Shown here: positions 45,265 to 54,251 of the stretch, piece by piece
How the letters are laid out: every line of letters begins with the position of its first letter
Position numbering within the stretch: position 1 is the stretch's first letter
Assembly: GCF_017744115.1 (NCBI RefSeq)
Contig: NZ_JAGHQW010000005.1
Span: forward strand, 107,593-171,592
Reading direction: 5' to 3'
Length of the DNA: 64,000 nucleotides
Source: Salinisphaera sp. G21_0
GTDB lineage: Bacteria > Pseudomonadota > Gammaproteobacteria > Pseudomonadales > Endozoicomonadaceae
Translations under genes and position numbers: made by a program
The notes under the pieces: generated by a model
Databases searched by the model: none
The model's input: only the letters and a program-made list of their open reading frames with translations
Told to the model about the DNA's origin: nothing

Positions 45265-46092
45265 ATGTATTCAGCTGGACCATTTCAAGAAGATTTAATT
45301 GCAGCTAAAATAGCTAATGCTGATTATATTGAAGAGATATTAATATCTCAAAAGGTAACAGAATCTGAAAGAAAGAATTATGCTGGAAAAATAATTGTTA
45401 AAGTGCCTAATTCTGTTTCAAAATTAGCCATGGAAAAAGCACATCAGGAAATTGATAGTTTGCCTACCTGGAAGTTCCTTAACAATGGAAATCAAATGCA
45501 GCGAGTCAACATTAGAGCTGAAAATGTGAACCGTGTATTTTCAACAGTAACATTTGATGAAAATGGTAAACTTTCAGGTACAGAGGGCTTTGACCAAGAT
45601 TTTGCGCCACATACAGAGTCAATAAATGAAATGTGTAAAGAGGCCTTACAATCCATGGGGCACCAACTCAATTGGAAGAATTTTACTGTGAAGGTTCATT
45701 GTGGAGTGCTCAGGTATATATTTACCCCGGCACAACAACAGATATGTAATATGCCCTGGCATAAAGATGCCTCTTCTTTAAGCATGACAACTCTTTTATC
45801 CCCCTATGTTCAACAAAACAATGGTTTTTCTGGTGGGGCATTAAGTAATGCAGAAGAATCAGATACTAAGTGCGTTCCTGTAGAAGAAACCATAAAAACA
45901 TTTGAATACAAAAAACCTGGCGATAGCATCATCTTTAATGGACTCCATAAAGTTGAAGATATGCACGTATCAGATGTAGATGAGCTTACCAAACGTCCGG
46001 TAGAAAGAAGGTTGCTTACCTGCTATGCTGAGCTCACTGAAGATTATGTAAGAAACCTTATAGCAACGCTTGGTGAAGAAAATTTAGCTTGA
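45265..46092 (+). CDS. 2-oxoglutarate/Fe(II) oxygenase-like protein, paralogue 3
   Basis: A 275-residue paralogue; AAGGA lies 8 bases before ATG 45265. It keeps H166-x-D168 (NMPWHKDAS), H228 (GLHKVED) and R248 (VERRLLTCY). The N-terminal 40 residues differ completely from the other two paralogues, while residues 41-275 align along their whole length. The spacing between the metal ligands varies slightly (62 residues here against 64 and 71), which fits loops between beta-strands. Conservation of the same four residues in three diverged copies argues that they matter. It lies 400 bases after paralogue 2. Confidence 0.65.
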   Translation: MYSAGPFQEDLIAAKIANADYIEEILISQKVTESERKNYAGKIIVKVPNSVSKLAMEKAHQEIDSLPTWKFLNNGNQMQRVNIRAENVNRVFSTVTFDENGKLSGTEGFDQDFAPHTESINEMCKEALQSMGHQLNWKNFTVKVHCGVLRYIFTPAQQQICNMPWHKDASSLSMTTLLSPYVQQNNGFSGGALSNAEESDTKCVPVEETIKTFEYKKPGDSIIFNGLHKVEDMHVSDVDELTKRPVERRLLTCYAELTEDYVRNLIATLGEENLA

Positions 46093-46172
46093 GTATCCAA
46101 GGCCAAATCAGGGGTTGCTGCAAATGCAGTTCCCTGAATTTGTTAAAAACACTATAAAAAATGGCTCAATCC

Positions 46173-46342
46173 CTAGCCCGGATATTTCATAAACATGCTC
46201 CCGTTCTCGCTTGTTCTTTGCCGCACTAAGGGAGTTTTGTTCAGTCGACCGTACTCCCCGGTACGGCGCTCCCTCACAAAATCCCTTAGAGCGACAAAGT
46301 CTGGCGCGAGATTCGGGGCAGTTTATGAAATATCCGGGCTAG
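46173..46342. repeat. 170-bp palindromic MITE-like element
   Basis: The ends are a perfect 22-bp inverted repeat (CTAGCCCGGATATTTCATAA plus AC, and complement). Long inner arms also pair (CACTAAGGGAGTTTTG / CAAAATCCCTTAGAG; GTACTCCCCGGTAC at the centre), so the whole unit is nearly one palindrome. It has no coding capacity. Its right end, CTAG, overlaps the stop codon of the next, minus-strand gene. Confidence 0.8.
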
Positions 46343-46980
46343 GAGGCTGGCTTTTGGTGCTTTTCTTTCTCTGCCTGCTCAATACTTTGGTAACCAGACC
46401 AGACCCTGAGAGCCGCAGTTAAAATGCATATGGCGGCAAAACCCAGAGCAAGTTGTGGAAAGTAACCGGGCAGTAGACAAAAAAGCACAAACAGCGCAAT
46501 GGTTTCTGTACCCTCGGCCAGACCACCCAGGTAATACAGGGATTTGTGTTTGAAGCGCGGGTCTGACAGCTGATGTTTCTCAGCCATGATGGCATAAGCA
46601 AGAAAGCTGGCTCCGGTGCCCATAAAGGAGAAAATCAGGACGCACGCTGCCACCGCATTGTGTGCCGGTGACGCCAGGGCAAAGCCCATGACAATGGCCG
46701 AATAAAAAATAAAATCCAGGGTAATATCCAGAAACCCGCCGGCGTCTGAGGGGGTGCCCAGCCTGGCCAGTGCTCCATCAAGACCATCCAGTATGCGGTT
46801 ACCCACAATCATCACTAAAGCCAGTGAGTAGAACTCAAAGGCCAGTAATGGGACTGCCAGCATGCCTATGAGAAAACCGGCAACGGTGACCTGGTCCGGT
46901 GTGATGCCACGATGCTTTAACTGCACCGCAGCCAATCTCAACGGTGGCTGAATAAGTGAGGTTGTCCATTTATCGATCAT
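46339..46980 (-). CDS. CDP-alcohol phosphatidyltransferase family protein
   Basis: A 213-residue integral membrane enzyme with about six transmembrane helices. The catalytic motif D-G-x2-A-R-x8-G-x3-D-x3-D is complete: DGALARLGTPSDAGGFLDIT-LD (D68, G69, A72, R73, G82, D85, D89). These enzymes move a phosphoalcohol from CDP-diacylglycerol or a CDP-alcohol to an acceptor alcohol in phospholipid synthesis. The alcohol cannot be read from sequence. The TAG stop codon is formed by the terminal CTAG of the 170-bp element, so the original C-terminus may have been altered by a few residues. Confidence 0.88.
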   Translation of the reverse strand: MIDKWTTSLIQPPLRLAAVQLKHRGITPDQVTVAGFLIGMLAVPLLAFEFYSLALVMIVGNRILDGLDGALARLGTPSDAGGFLDITLDFIFYSAIVMGFALASPAHNAVAACVLIFSFMGTGASFLAYAIMAEKHQLSDPRFKHKSLYYLGGLAEGTETIALFVLFCLLPGYFPQLALGFAAICILTAALRVWSGYQSIEQAEKEKHQKPAS

Positions 46981-47256
46981 GTAATATCAGAAGGCAGTGT
47001 TGATGAACGGTAAAAGGGCATCATACCGCTGGCTTTTTTCTGTGCCAAACCGCTTCTTCAGATGTTTGGCCATGACTGAATTATGGGTGTGGCGAAAGTT
47101 TACCGGTTTGTTTGTTATGTGTTTTCGGCTTGTGTATAGTCCCGCTGTTAAGTTCTTCAGAATAAGGCGCATCCTTTTAATAGTTGCTTGATATCAGGTG
47201 CTGTTGAAAGAAGGTTGCAGGCTCATTGGCTCTTAACTACTTGATGGGCCTGAGTC

Positions 47257-48051
47257 ATGGTCAGGAAAAGGTGGATAGCTTTGCATCCCGACAGTAGCAA
47301 ACTCAGGGTTATACGCCATGACCCGAAACGAGATCAGTTAATTCGAATTTTTCTATTGGTATTTATTGCTTTGCTGGGCGGTTTTGCCTATTGGTATGGT
47401 GGAATCCATGCAGGTCAGAATCTGAACCAGCTTCGGCAACAGAATACCACTCTGGAGAACAGGGCCAGAGTATTGCAGGAAGAGAACAGAGAGCTCCGGC
47501 AGCGAGTGGGCATTCTGGAGAGTGCCAGCAAAATGGATCGTGAAGCGGTCAATAATGTCCGCCTGTTAGTAAAGAAGCTTGAGGAAGAGAAAGAGCTGCT
47601 GCATAAAGAGCTGACTTTTTTCAAAAGCATCCTGGCTCCGGAAGACATGTCTACCGGTGTGCGGGTGGCGGGCTTCAGTTTACTTCGGGGAAATGAATCC
47701 GGTCAGTACCGTCTTCGGCTGGTGATCTCCCAGGTGGCGAGAAGCAACCCGTTTCTGAAAGGAACGCTATCGGTATCCCTGATTGGCGAGAAAGATGGCA
47801 AAGCACAGACCATACCGCTGCAGGAGCTGATCGTGTCGGATCAGGCTATCACAGGTTTGGGGTTTCGCTATTTTCAGGCTCTGCCCAGTGACAGAGAGTA
47901 CTTTGACTTCACTATACCGGAAGGTTTTCAGCCGGCAGAGGTCAAGGTTATGGTACGGATCACCAGCGGAATCAAACAGAGTTTTGAACAAATTTATCAA
48001 TGGGATAAGGAGCTGTTAGCGGATGTTCGGCAAGAGCAAAACAGCGGGTAA
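47257..48051 (+). CDS. DUF6776-family membrane-anchored coiled-coil protein
   Basis: A 264-residue protein with a short basic N-terminus, one transmembrane helix (about 29-48, IFLLVFIALLGGFAYWYGG), a coiled coil (about 55-120, rich in Leu/Glu/Arg) and a C-terminal beta-rich periplasmic domain (125-255, RVAGFSLLRGNESGQYRLRLVISQVARSN split by short loops). The family is encoded next to bactofilin and erpA in pseudomonads and relatives, the same order as here. The downstream bactofilin gene overlaps it by 29 bases. Probably an envelope or cytoskeleton-linked structural factor; biochemical role unknown. GTG/ATG choice: ATG 47257 after GGGCCTGAGTC, without a strong ribosome-binding site. Confidence 0.78.
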   Translation: MVRKRWIALHPDSSKLRVIRHDPKRDQLIRIFLLVFIALLGGFAYWYGGIHAGQNLNQLRQQNTTLENRARVLQEENRELRQRVGILESASKMDREAVNNVRLLVKKLEEEKELLHKELTFFKSILAPEDMSTGVRVAGFSLLRGNESGQYRLRLVISQVARSNPFLKGTLSVSLIGEKDGKAQTIPLQELIVSDQAITGLGFRYFQALPSDREYFDFTIPEGFQPAEVKVMVRITSGIKQSFEQIYQWDKELLADVRQEQNSG

Positions 48052-48469
48052 CGTCGCAAAACATGGCAGTACGACGCTCATATCGTCAGAAACAATCATT
48101 ACCGGCGATATTCACTTTTCCGGTTCCGTGCATATCGAAGGGCGTGTTAAAGGTAATGTGTCAGCAGATCAGGGCATGCTGACCATTGCCCATAATGGCA
48201 GTGTGGAAGGTGATGTTCATGTCCAGCGTGTGGTGGTCGATGGCCATGTTCGTGGCAATGTTTTTGCCGAAGAACATCTGGAGCTTGCTTCCAGGGCCGT
48301 GATTACCGGTAATGTGTTTTACAACGTGATAGAGATGACCAAAGGGTCTCAGGTTAATGGCAGTCTTGAGCATCACGCGAATGGTGTGCCAGCCGGACCT
48401 CAGCCTCTGCTGGAGCGTGCTGACCAGGAGATGCCCGCAGCGGAAGTGATTGAAGCGGTGGATAGTTGA
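48023..48469 (+). CDS. Bactofilin (polymer-forming cytoskeletal protein)
   Basis: A 148-residue bactofilin. The central domain (about 20-115) is a right-handed beta-helix with the repeated pattern xGDIHFSGSVHIEGRVKGNV, SVEGDVHVQRVV and GHVRGNVFA, ending VITGNVFYNV. The flanks (1-17 and 118-148) are disordered, as usual. Bactofilins polymerise without nucleotide and localise cell-wall or polar proteins; in this gene order they are partnered by the membrane-bound DUF6776 protein encoded immediately upstream, whose 3' end overlaps this start. Cytoplasmic face of the inner membrane. Confidence 0.92.
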   Translation: MFGKSKTAGNVAKHGSTTLISSETIITGDIHFSGSVHIEGRVKGNVSADQGMLTIAHNGSVEGDVHVQRVVVDGHVRGNVFAEEHLELASRAVITGNVFYNVIEMTKGSQVNGSLEHHANGVPAGPQPLLERADQEMPAAEVIEAVDS

Positions 48470-48585
48470 CTGTAACAGTTGGTTACTCCGATAATAGCCC
48501 GCTAATGAGTAAATGACGGGTCGCTGCCTTAACGGGTTATCAGTAAGTGATGGCCATGAGCCAGGGCGGTGGCACGGGAGGGTCA

Positions 48586-48939
48586 ATGAGCGTAGTAGAA
48601 ACAGTGATACCGGAGCCAATCAGTGTTACGGAAGCTGCTGCCCGCAGGGTAAGTGAATTGCTGGCAGATGAGACCGAAGAAAATCAAAGGCTCCGGGTAT
48701 ATGTCACCGGTGGCGGCTGTTCCGGTTTTCAGTACGGCTTCACGTTTGACAGTAATCTTGCTGATGATGACACCCTGATTACCAGAGATGGCGCGGCCAT
48801 TGTGGTTGATTTCCTCAGTTACCAGTACCTGGTGGGCGCGGAGATTGACTATGAAGAGGGGCTGGAAGGCTCTCGCTTTCTGGTTAAAAACCCGAATGCC
48901 AAGTCGACTTGTGGCTGTGGGTCTTCGTTCTCGATATGA
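48586..48939 (+). CDS. erpA: Iron-sulfur cluster insertion protein ErpA
   Basis: A 117-residue A-type iron-sulfur carrier. ATG 48586 (MSVVETV...) is chosen because GGGAGG lies 4-5 bases upstream and the length matches ErpA; a frame from 48547 adds 13 Gly/Met-rich residues. The three conserved cysteines lie in [13 protein letters not shown] and STCGCGSSF. It passes [4Fe-4S] or [2Fe-2S] clusters to apo-enzymes such as those of isoprenoid synthesis and respiration. It follows bactofilin by 116 bases, the conserved gammaproteobacterial order. Confidence 0.95.
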   Translation: MSVVETVIPEPISVTEAAARRVSELLADETEENQRLRVYVTGGGCSGFQYGFTFDSNLADDDTLITRDGAAIVVDFLSYQYLVGAEIDYEEGLEGSRFLVKNPNAKSTCGCGSSFSI

Positions 48940-48980
48940 ACGAATAGCCTGAAACGCTTTACAGGGCTTTTGGGAATCAC

Positions 48981-49033
48981 AAGGATCACGCCGGGCAAAG
49001 AGGAAATCTTCTGTTGTGCCCTGCGTGATCTTT
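48981..49033. terminator. Large inverted repeat between convergent erpA and ldh
   Basis: AAGGATCACGCCGGGCA (48981-48997) and TGTGCCCTGCGTGATCTTT (49015-49033) form a long stem with one or two mismatches around a 17-base loop. A short T-rich stretch follows on the plus strand. It probably terminates both convergent transcripts. Confidence 0.6.
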
Positions 49034-49060
49034 GCGTTTTACCGATCGTAAAAAAGGGTC

Positions 49061-49999
49061 TTATACCAGCTGATCCATAGAATCTTTAAGGGTGTTTGCC
49101 GAGTGTCGAATGCCTGCCAGTTCCTCCTCATCCAGTTTAGGGGCAATAATGCTCTCCACGCCGTCACTGCCAATAACGGTTGGCAGGCTCAGGCAGATAT
49201 CGCTAATGCCGTATTCTCCATTCAGCCGGACCGTGACCGGAAGAACACTGCGCTGATTATTGAGTACCATGCGAATGATGAAGGCAATAACCAGACCAAT
49301 CGCCCAGTTGGTGTAGCCTTTGTTGGCAATGATCTCGTAAGCGGCTTTTCTGACCCTGGTGACAATACCTGCCAGGGCTTCGGGATCGTATTCACGACCA
49401 TTAATCGTATTGCCTTTGATGCCAAGCCCGGCAATGGTGGCGGAACTCCAGACCGGTACTTCAGAGTCACCATGTTCCCCGAGAATATAAGCGTGAATGG
49501 ACTGGGGTGAGACATCATAGTAGTTGGCCAGCAGGGTTCGAAAGCGGGAGGTATCCAGCAGGGTTCCGGTGCCAATCACCAGGTTATTGGGACGATGACT
49601 CAGGCTTTGCATGGCATGGGTAAGAATATCCACCGGGTTGCTGGCAATCAGTAACATGGCTTGGGGTGCATGCTGGTCAAGCTCTCTGGCGATGGTTTCA
49701 AACACTTTGATGTTCCGCTGCAGCAGATGCAGCCGACTTTCATCGGGGCTGGATTGACTGACACCGGCGCAGATAACGATGATGCCAGCCCCCTCCAGGC
49801 TGGCAAAGTCACCGGCGGTAACCTCGCAGCGCCCCACCAGTGGCTGGCCATGCATCAGGTCCAGTGCTTCGCCATGGGCTCTGTCCTGATTCTTATCCAC
49901 AAGAACAATTTGATTGGCCAGCTTTTGTTGGAACAGGGAGTAGGCGGCCGCCATACCAACAAAGCCAGTGCCGATAATGCCAATTTTATTCGTATTCAT
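49061..49999 (-). CDS. ldh: L-lactate dehydrogenase (LDH/MDH superfamily)
   Basis: A 312-residue NAD-dependent dehydrogenase. ATG 49999 is chosen so the protein starts directly before the Rossmann motif IGIIGTGFVGMAAAY; a frame from 50038 adds 13 residues. Key residues: CAGVSQ (the Gln typical of lactate rather than malate specificity), DESRLHLLQRN (mobile-loop Arg), ASNPVDILTHA, and the proton-relay His in GEHGDSEVPVWS. It interconverts pyruvate and L-lactate in the cytoplasm. The malate alternative is less likely because of the Gln, but residues in this loop differ from the standard GETR, so biochemical proof is lacking. Single gene. Confidence 0.85.
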   Translation of the reverse strand: MNTNKIGIIGTGFVGMAAAYSLFQQKLANQIVLVDKNQDRAHGEALDLMHGQPLVGRCEVTAGDFASLEGAGIIVICAGVSQSSPDESRLHLLQRNIKVFETIARELDQHAPQAMLLIASNPVDILTHAMQSLSHRPNNLVIGTGTLLDTSRFRTLLANYYDVSPQSIHAYILGEHGDSEVPVWSSATIAGLGIKGNTINGREYDPEALAGIVTRVRKAAYEIIANKGYTNWAIGLVIAFIIRMVLNNQRSVLPVTVRLNGEYGISDICLSLPTVIGSDGVESIIAPKLDEEELAGIRHSANTLKDSMDQLV

Positions 50000-50364
50000 G
50001 GTGAGTGCCTGTGTCTTTGAAGTATGCCCTGGCAACAATAAGCTGAAATAAGTGCATACCTCAAGAAAGTGAGGAGTGAAGGTTGTGGCTTATACATCAT
50101 AAACCCTGCATGATTCTGCAGTATGAATCACCTTCAGTACAAAGTTCTATCAGCGTTAATTTAGTCTGACTTTGTTGTCTTTGGTAGTCACTGAAAAAAG
50201 AAGGGAACCACAAAGACACAAAGGTTTATCCGAACTTGCCTGAGCTGCGGTAACTAACAAAAAAGGCTTCCTTTGTGCCTTCGTGTCTTTGTGGTTCTAT
50301 ACGGAATGTTTGTTACGGATCATACTGAGCAGTTAGACTGACTCTATTTACGCAAAGACTCTTC
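50000..50364. other. Divergent intergenic region with a dispersed hairpin repeat
   Basis: About 365 bases between the divergent ldh and radA genes. The main feature is the 92-bp inverted repeat at 50205-50296. The remaining sequence should hold both promoters, but none was assigned with confidence. Confidence 0.5.
50205..50296. repeat. Dispersed hairpin repeat, copy 1
   Basis: The arms GAACCACAAAGACACAAAGG and CCTTTGTGCC-TTCGTGTCTTTGTGGTTC pair over about 20 bases around a 45-base centre. The motif is related to the copy at 61250-61325. This kind of ACCAC(A/G)AAG intergenic hairpin is widespread in proteobacteria. Function unknown. Confidence 0.7.
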
Positions 50365-51738
50365 ATGGCAAAAGCAAAATCCCGAAAAGCATACGTCTGT
50401 ACCGAATGTGGCAGCGAAGCCGCCAAATGGCAGGGGCAGTGTCCGGACTGTAAAGCCTGGAACACCTATAAAGAAGTCAACCTCGGACCGGCGGCCTCTC
50501 CCTCCATTGCCGCCAGTAACAAAGCCGGTTTTGCCGGTGCTCTCTCCGAGCTGAAAACCCTCAGCGAGGTGGATGTGGAAGAGGCACCCCGCTTCTCCAG
50601 CGGCATGACGGAGTTTGACCGGGTCCTCGGTGGCGGTTTTGTTAAAGGCAGTGCGGTACTGATTGGTGGTCACCCGGGTGCCGGTAAAAGTACCATCCTG
50701 CTGCAGGTGCTCTGTCACGTTGCCCAGTCCATGAATGCCCTTTATGTCTCTGGCGAAGAGTCAATGCAGCAGATTGCCGCCCGGGCCCAGCGATTAGGGC
50801 TGCCCACCAATAACCTGAAAATGCTGGCGGAAACCTCCGCAGAAAATATTGTCGCGGTGGCCGAGCAGGAAAAGCCCGGCATTATCGTCATCGACTCCAT
50901 TCAGGTGATGTATATGAACGGAGTGGACTCCGTCCCCGGTGGTGTTGGCCAGGTCAAAGAGTCTGCCGCTTTCCTGACCCGTTATGCCAAACAGAGTGGT
51001 ACGGTTTTACTGATTGTCGGCCATGTCACCAAAGACAACTCTCTGGCCGGGCCCATGACTCTGTCCCATATCATTGATACCCAGATCATGCTGGGCAATA
51101 CCGATGATTCCCGTTTCCGTATGATGCGGGCCACCAAAAACCGGTTTGGTCAGGTGAATGAGCTGGGTATTTTTGCCATGACCGAAACCGGCATGAAGGA
51201 AGTGAAAAACCCATCGGCCATTTTTCTGTCCCGAACCCAGGAGGCAACTTCGGGCAGCATTATTTCTGTATTGTGGGAAGGTACCCGGCCTCTGCTGGTT
51301 GAGATACAGGGGCTGGTGGTGGAATCCCAACTGGGAAACCCTCGTCGTGTAACTGTCGGTGTGGAACAGAACCGTCTGGCCATGCTGCTGGCCATTCTTA
51401 CCCGGCACGGTGGCATTTTCACCAGTGATCAGGATGTGTTTCTTAACGTAGTGGGTGGCGTAAAGATCACAGAAACCAGCGCTGACCTGGCCAGCCTGCT
51501 GACCGTGGTTTCCAGCCTGCGGGATACACCACTGCCACAGGACCTGGTGGCCTTTGGTGAGGTGGGTCTGGCCGGGGAAATCCGTCCGGTGGCCAATGGT
51601 CAGGAGCGTCTGGTAGAAGCTGCCAAGCATGGCTTCAGCCGGGCCATTGTTCCTGCCGCCAATCAGCCCAGAAAACCGATTCCCGGTTTGACAGTGATTG
51701 CCGTGAAAAAATTATCGGAAGCGCTGGAAGCTATTTAA
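50365..51738 (+). CDS. radA: DNA repair protein RadA
   Basis: A 457-residue RadA (Sms) of normal length. Order: four-Cys zinc finger (C12, C15, C26, C29 in VCTECGSEAAKWQGQCPDC), RecA-like ATPase with Walker A GGHPGAGKST (about 102-111) and Walker B IIVIDSIQVM, the RadA-specific KNRFG motif (about 253-257), and a C-terminal Lon-like domain ending near LTVIAVKKLSEALEA. It processes branched recombination intermediates and promotes strand exchange with RecA, in the cytoplasm. No SOS box was seen upstream. It is transcribed in the same direction as the glycogen genes, which begin 102 bases later. Confidence 0.95.
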   Translation: MAKAKSRKAYVCTECGSEAAKWQGQCPDCKAWNTYKEVNLGPAASPSIAASNKAGFAGALSELKTLSEVDVEEAPRFSSGMTEFDRVLGGGFVKGSAVLIGGHPGAGKSTILLQVLCHVAQSMNALYVSGEESMQQIAARAQRLGLPTNNLKMLAETSAENIVAVAEQEKPGIIVIDSIQVMYMNGVDSVPGGVGQVKESAAFLTRYAKQSGTVLLIVGHVTKDNSLAGPMTLSHIIDTQIMLGNTDDSRFRMMRATKNRFGQVNELGIFAMTETGMKEVKNPSAIFLSRTQEATSGSIISVLWEGTRPLLVEIQGLVVESQLGNPRRVTVGVEQNRLAMLLAILTRHGGIFTSDQDVFLNVVGGVKITETSADLASLLTVVSSLRDTPLPQDLVAFGEVGLAGEIRPVANGQERLVEAAKHGFSRAIVPAANQPRKPIPGLTVIAVKKLSEALEAI

Positions 51739-51839
51739 CAGCTGTCCTGGTTAATGGGGGGATTTTCAACAGCAGTAGTCATTGCTGGTGAATCAAATTA
51801 AAATTCAAACCATTCCAATAATGTTGATGTCTCGGATAC

Positions 51840-53987
51840 ATGAATCAGCCACAAATAACCTTAGAATCACTTGGCCCGGGAAGTTGCCACCATCTGGGGG
51901 CCAATTTTTTGAATCAGCAGCTGCACCCGGAGTTTCCTGACTCAGCGGTGGGGGTGAACTTTGCGGTATATGCACCGGAAGCGTCAGCCATGATGCTGTG
52001 TCTGTTTGACAGCACCGGGGTGGAGCAGCGCATGCCCATGTATGGCCCTGAAAAGGGCATCTGGCATGTATTGGTTAAAGGGGTGCAGGAAGGTCAGGCC
52101 TATGGCTATCGGGCCGATGGCCGCTGGGCACCTGATGAGGGGTTGCGCTTCAATATTCATCAACTGCTGCTGGATCCTTATGCCCGTGAGGTCAAAGGGG
52201 TGATTAACTGGCAGCCTGCTGTCTATGATTACTCCGGAAAGGAAAGAAGTCAGTGGTTGTTCAATGATCAGGACAATGGCCATTTGCTGCCCAAATCGGT
52301 GGTCCGGACCGATCAGTTTGACTGGCAGTCTGTTACCAGACCTGAACTCCCTCATGATGACAGTATTATTTACGAGAGCCATGTCAGGGGCTTTACCCGT
52401 CAGCGCCCGAATATTCCGGAAGCCCTGCGGGGGACTTATCTGGGGATGTGTCATCCTGTCGTTATTGATTATCTGAAGGGGCTGGGCATCAATACGGTTG
52501 AGCTGTTGCCGGTTACCAGTTTTCTCAGTGAGCCAAGATTACGGAAGCTGGGGTTGAAAAACTATTGGGGCTATAACCCGCTCTGTTTTATGGCACCTGA
52601 GCCATCCTATGCTATGGATGATCCGGTGGATGAACTGAAGACAATGGTTCGTGAATTGCATCGTGCCGGTATCCGGGTGGTGATGGATGTTGTGTACAAC
52701 CATACCTGTGAAGCGGGAACGGATGGTCCAAGCCTGAGCCTGCGAGGGTTGGCTGAGAAAGATTACTATTTGCTGGATCACCATGGTGGTCACCTGGTGT
52801 CTACCAACTACAGTGGTTGTGGGAATACGCTGAATTTTGACAGCCCACAAACCATCAAACTGGTGATGGATAGCCTCAGGTATTGGGCTGAGCACTATCA
52901 GATCGATGGTTTCCGTTTTGATCTGGCACCGACCATGGCCAGACGACATCGGAAGTTTGATGCTCACAGCGCATTCTTTCAGGCCGTATTTCAGGACCCG
53001 ATTCTTTCGACCCGGCAGATGATTGCAGAGCCGTGGGATCTTGGGCCTGAAGGTTATCGCCTGAAAGGTTTCCCAAGGGACTGGCATGAGTGGAATGACC
53101 GTTATCGCGGTGGTATACGATCATTCTGGCGTGGTGACAAAGACCAGGTGGTGGATATCGCCTGGCGTCTGACCGGCTCCAGAGATATTTTCGGGCCAGG
53201 CAGACCGGCTGGAAGTGTTAACTATATCTGCAGCCATGATGGTTTTACCTTGCGCGACCTGGTGTCGTTTGAGCACCGGCACAACCTCGCTAATGGTGAG
53301 GGTAACCGGGACGGTGACCAACATAATCTCTCCTGGAATTATGGCGTTGAAGGGGCGTCCAGTGACCCTGCTATTCAACAGCTGCGGCTGCGTGTACGAA
53401 AAAACCTGCTGGCGACGCTGATGTTTTCCCGCAGTATCCCCATGCTGATGGCGGGTGATGAGTTTGGTAACAGTCAGCATGGCAATAATAATGTTTACTG
53501 TCAGGATAATCCCATTGGCTGGGTTGACTGGTCGTGGTTGGCTGGAAACGGCAATAGTGATGAGAATCCTGATGGTGCCGAGCTGCAACAGTTCACCTCA
53601 ATGCTTATTCATTTACGCAAGTCAGAGCCATTGCTGGGCATTCGTTATCAGACAGATGACAGGCAGTGGCACAGCGCTGAGCTTGAATGGTTTAATACTG
53701 AAGGTGTACCTCTGAGTGCAGCAATGCTGCCTGATGAGCGTGGTCGTGCATTGGAGATGCGCTATCGCTGCCCTGTGGATAGCCAGCCCAGCCTGGTGCT
53801 ATTGATCAATAATGAGGCTGAAACCCGGCGCTTTAACTTGCCTGATACTGGCAATGCCGTTCGGTGGCAAAGAGTTTTATCCACGGATCTGGGTAATGAA
53901 GAAGCTTTCCGGGAAGAGGTGATTTTTAATCAGGGGTGGTACGAGGTGCCGGGGCACAGTGTTGTGGTGGTGAAAGAATTGGTCTGA
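51840..53987 (+). CDS. glgX: Glycogen debranching enzyme GlgX
   Basis: A 715-residue GH13 isoamylase-type debranching enzyme. An N-terminal CBM48-like domain (about 30-120, VGVNFAVYAPEASAMMLCLFD) precedes the catalytic barrel. Catalytic motifs are DVVYNHT (region I), GFRFDLAPTM (nucleophile Asp, region II), IAEPWDLG (acid Glu, region III) and VNYICSHDG (region IV). It cleaves alpha-1,6 branches of phosphorylase-limited glycogen. It is the first of five consecutive plus-strand glycogen genes; 264 bases separate it from pgm. No ribosome-binding site is obvious at ATG 51840. Confidence 0.95.
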   Translation: MNQPQITLESLGPGSCHHLGANFLNQQLHPEFPDSAVGVNFAVYAPEASAMMLCLFDSTGVEQRMPMYGPEKGIWHVLVKGVQEGQAYGYRADGRWAPDEGLRFNIHQLLLDPYAREVKGVINWQPAVYDYSGKERSQWLFNDQDNGHLLPKSVVRTDQFDWQSVTRPELPHDDSIIYESHVRGFTRQRPNIPEALRGTYLGMCHPVVIDYLKGLGINTVELLPVTSFLSEPRLRKLGLKNYWGYNPLCFMAPEPSYAMDDPVDELKTMVRELHRAGIRVVMDVVYNHTCEAGTDGPSLSLRGLAEKDYYLLDHHGGHLVSTNYSGCGNTLNFDSPQTIKLVMDSLRYWAEHYQIDGFRFDLAPTMARRHRKFDAHSAFFQAVFQDPILSTRQMIAEPWDLGPEGYRLKGFPRDWHEWNDRYRGGIRSFWRGDKDQVVDIAWRLTGSRDIFGPGRPAGSVNYICSHDGFTLRDLVSFEHRHNLANGEGNRDGDQHNLSWNYGVEGASSDPAIQQLRLRVRKNLLATLMFSRSIPMLMAGDEFGNSQHGNNNVYCQDNPIGWVDWSWLAGNGNSDENPDGAELQQFTSMLIHLRKSEPLLGIRYQTDDRQWHSAELEWFNTEGVPLSAAMLPDERGRALEMRYRCPVDSQPSLVLLINNEAETRRFNLPDTGNAVRWQRVLSTDLGNEEAFREEVIFNQGWYEVPGHSVVVVKELV

Positions 53988-54251
53988 AAACTTTTCATTG
54001 TTTCATAATAATGGGGTTGGGGTAAGTTAGTAATTAACGGCAATGCATCTCTGTAAAATAGTCGGTATCGTGAGCATAATCACTTACTCACAGACTGATG
54101 CTCTACTTTATTTTTGTGTTGGCGGGCGGTTTTCTCTGTTAGCTTCTGAAAGCAAATCAGGCAGTTGCCTTTCATGGTTAGCAAATATTGGTTGTATTTG
54201 CTGTCGGCCAGCCAGGGCATTTTCTGCCATTTTTACTATTGAGGAACCGCC

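Noticed and set aside
46987..47172. 61-codon minus-strand ORF upstream of the DUF6776 gene
   Set aside because: Short, without a ribosome-binding site, in an intergenic region that should hold a promoter.
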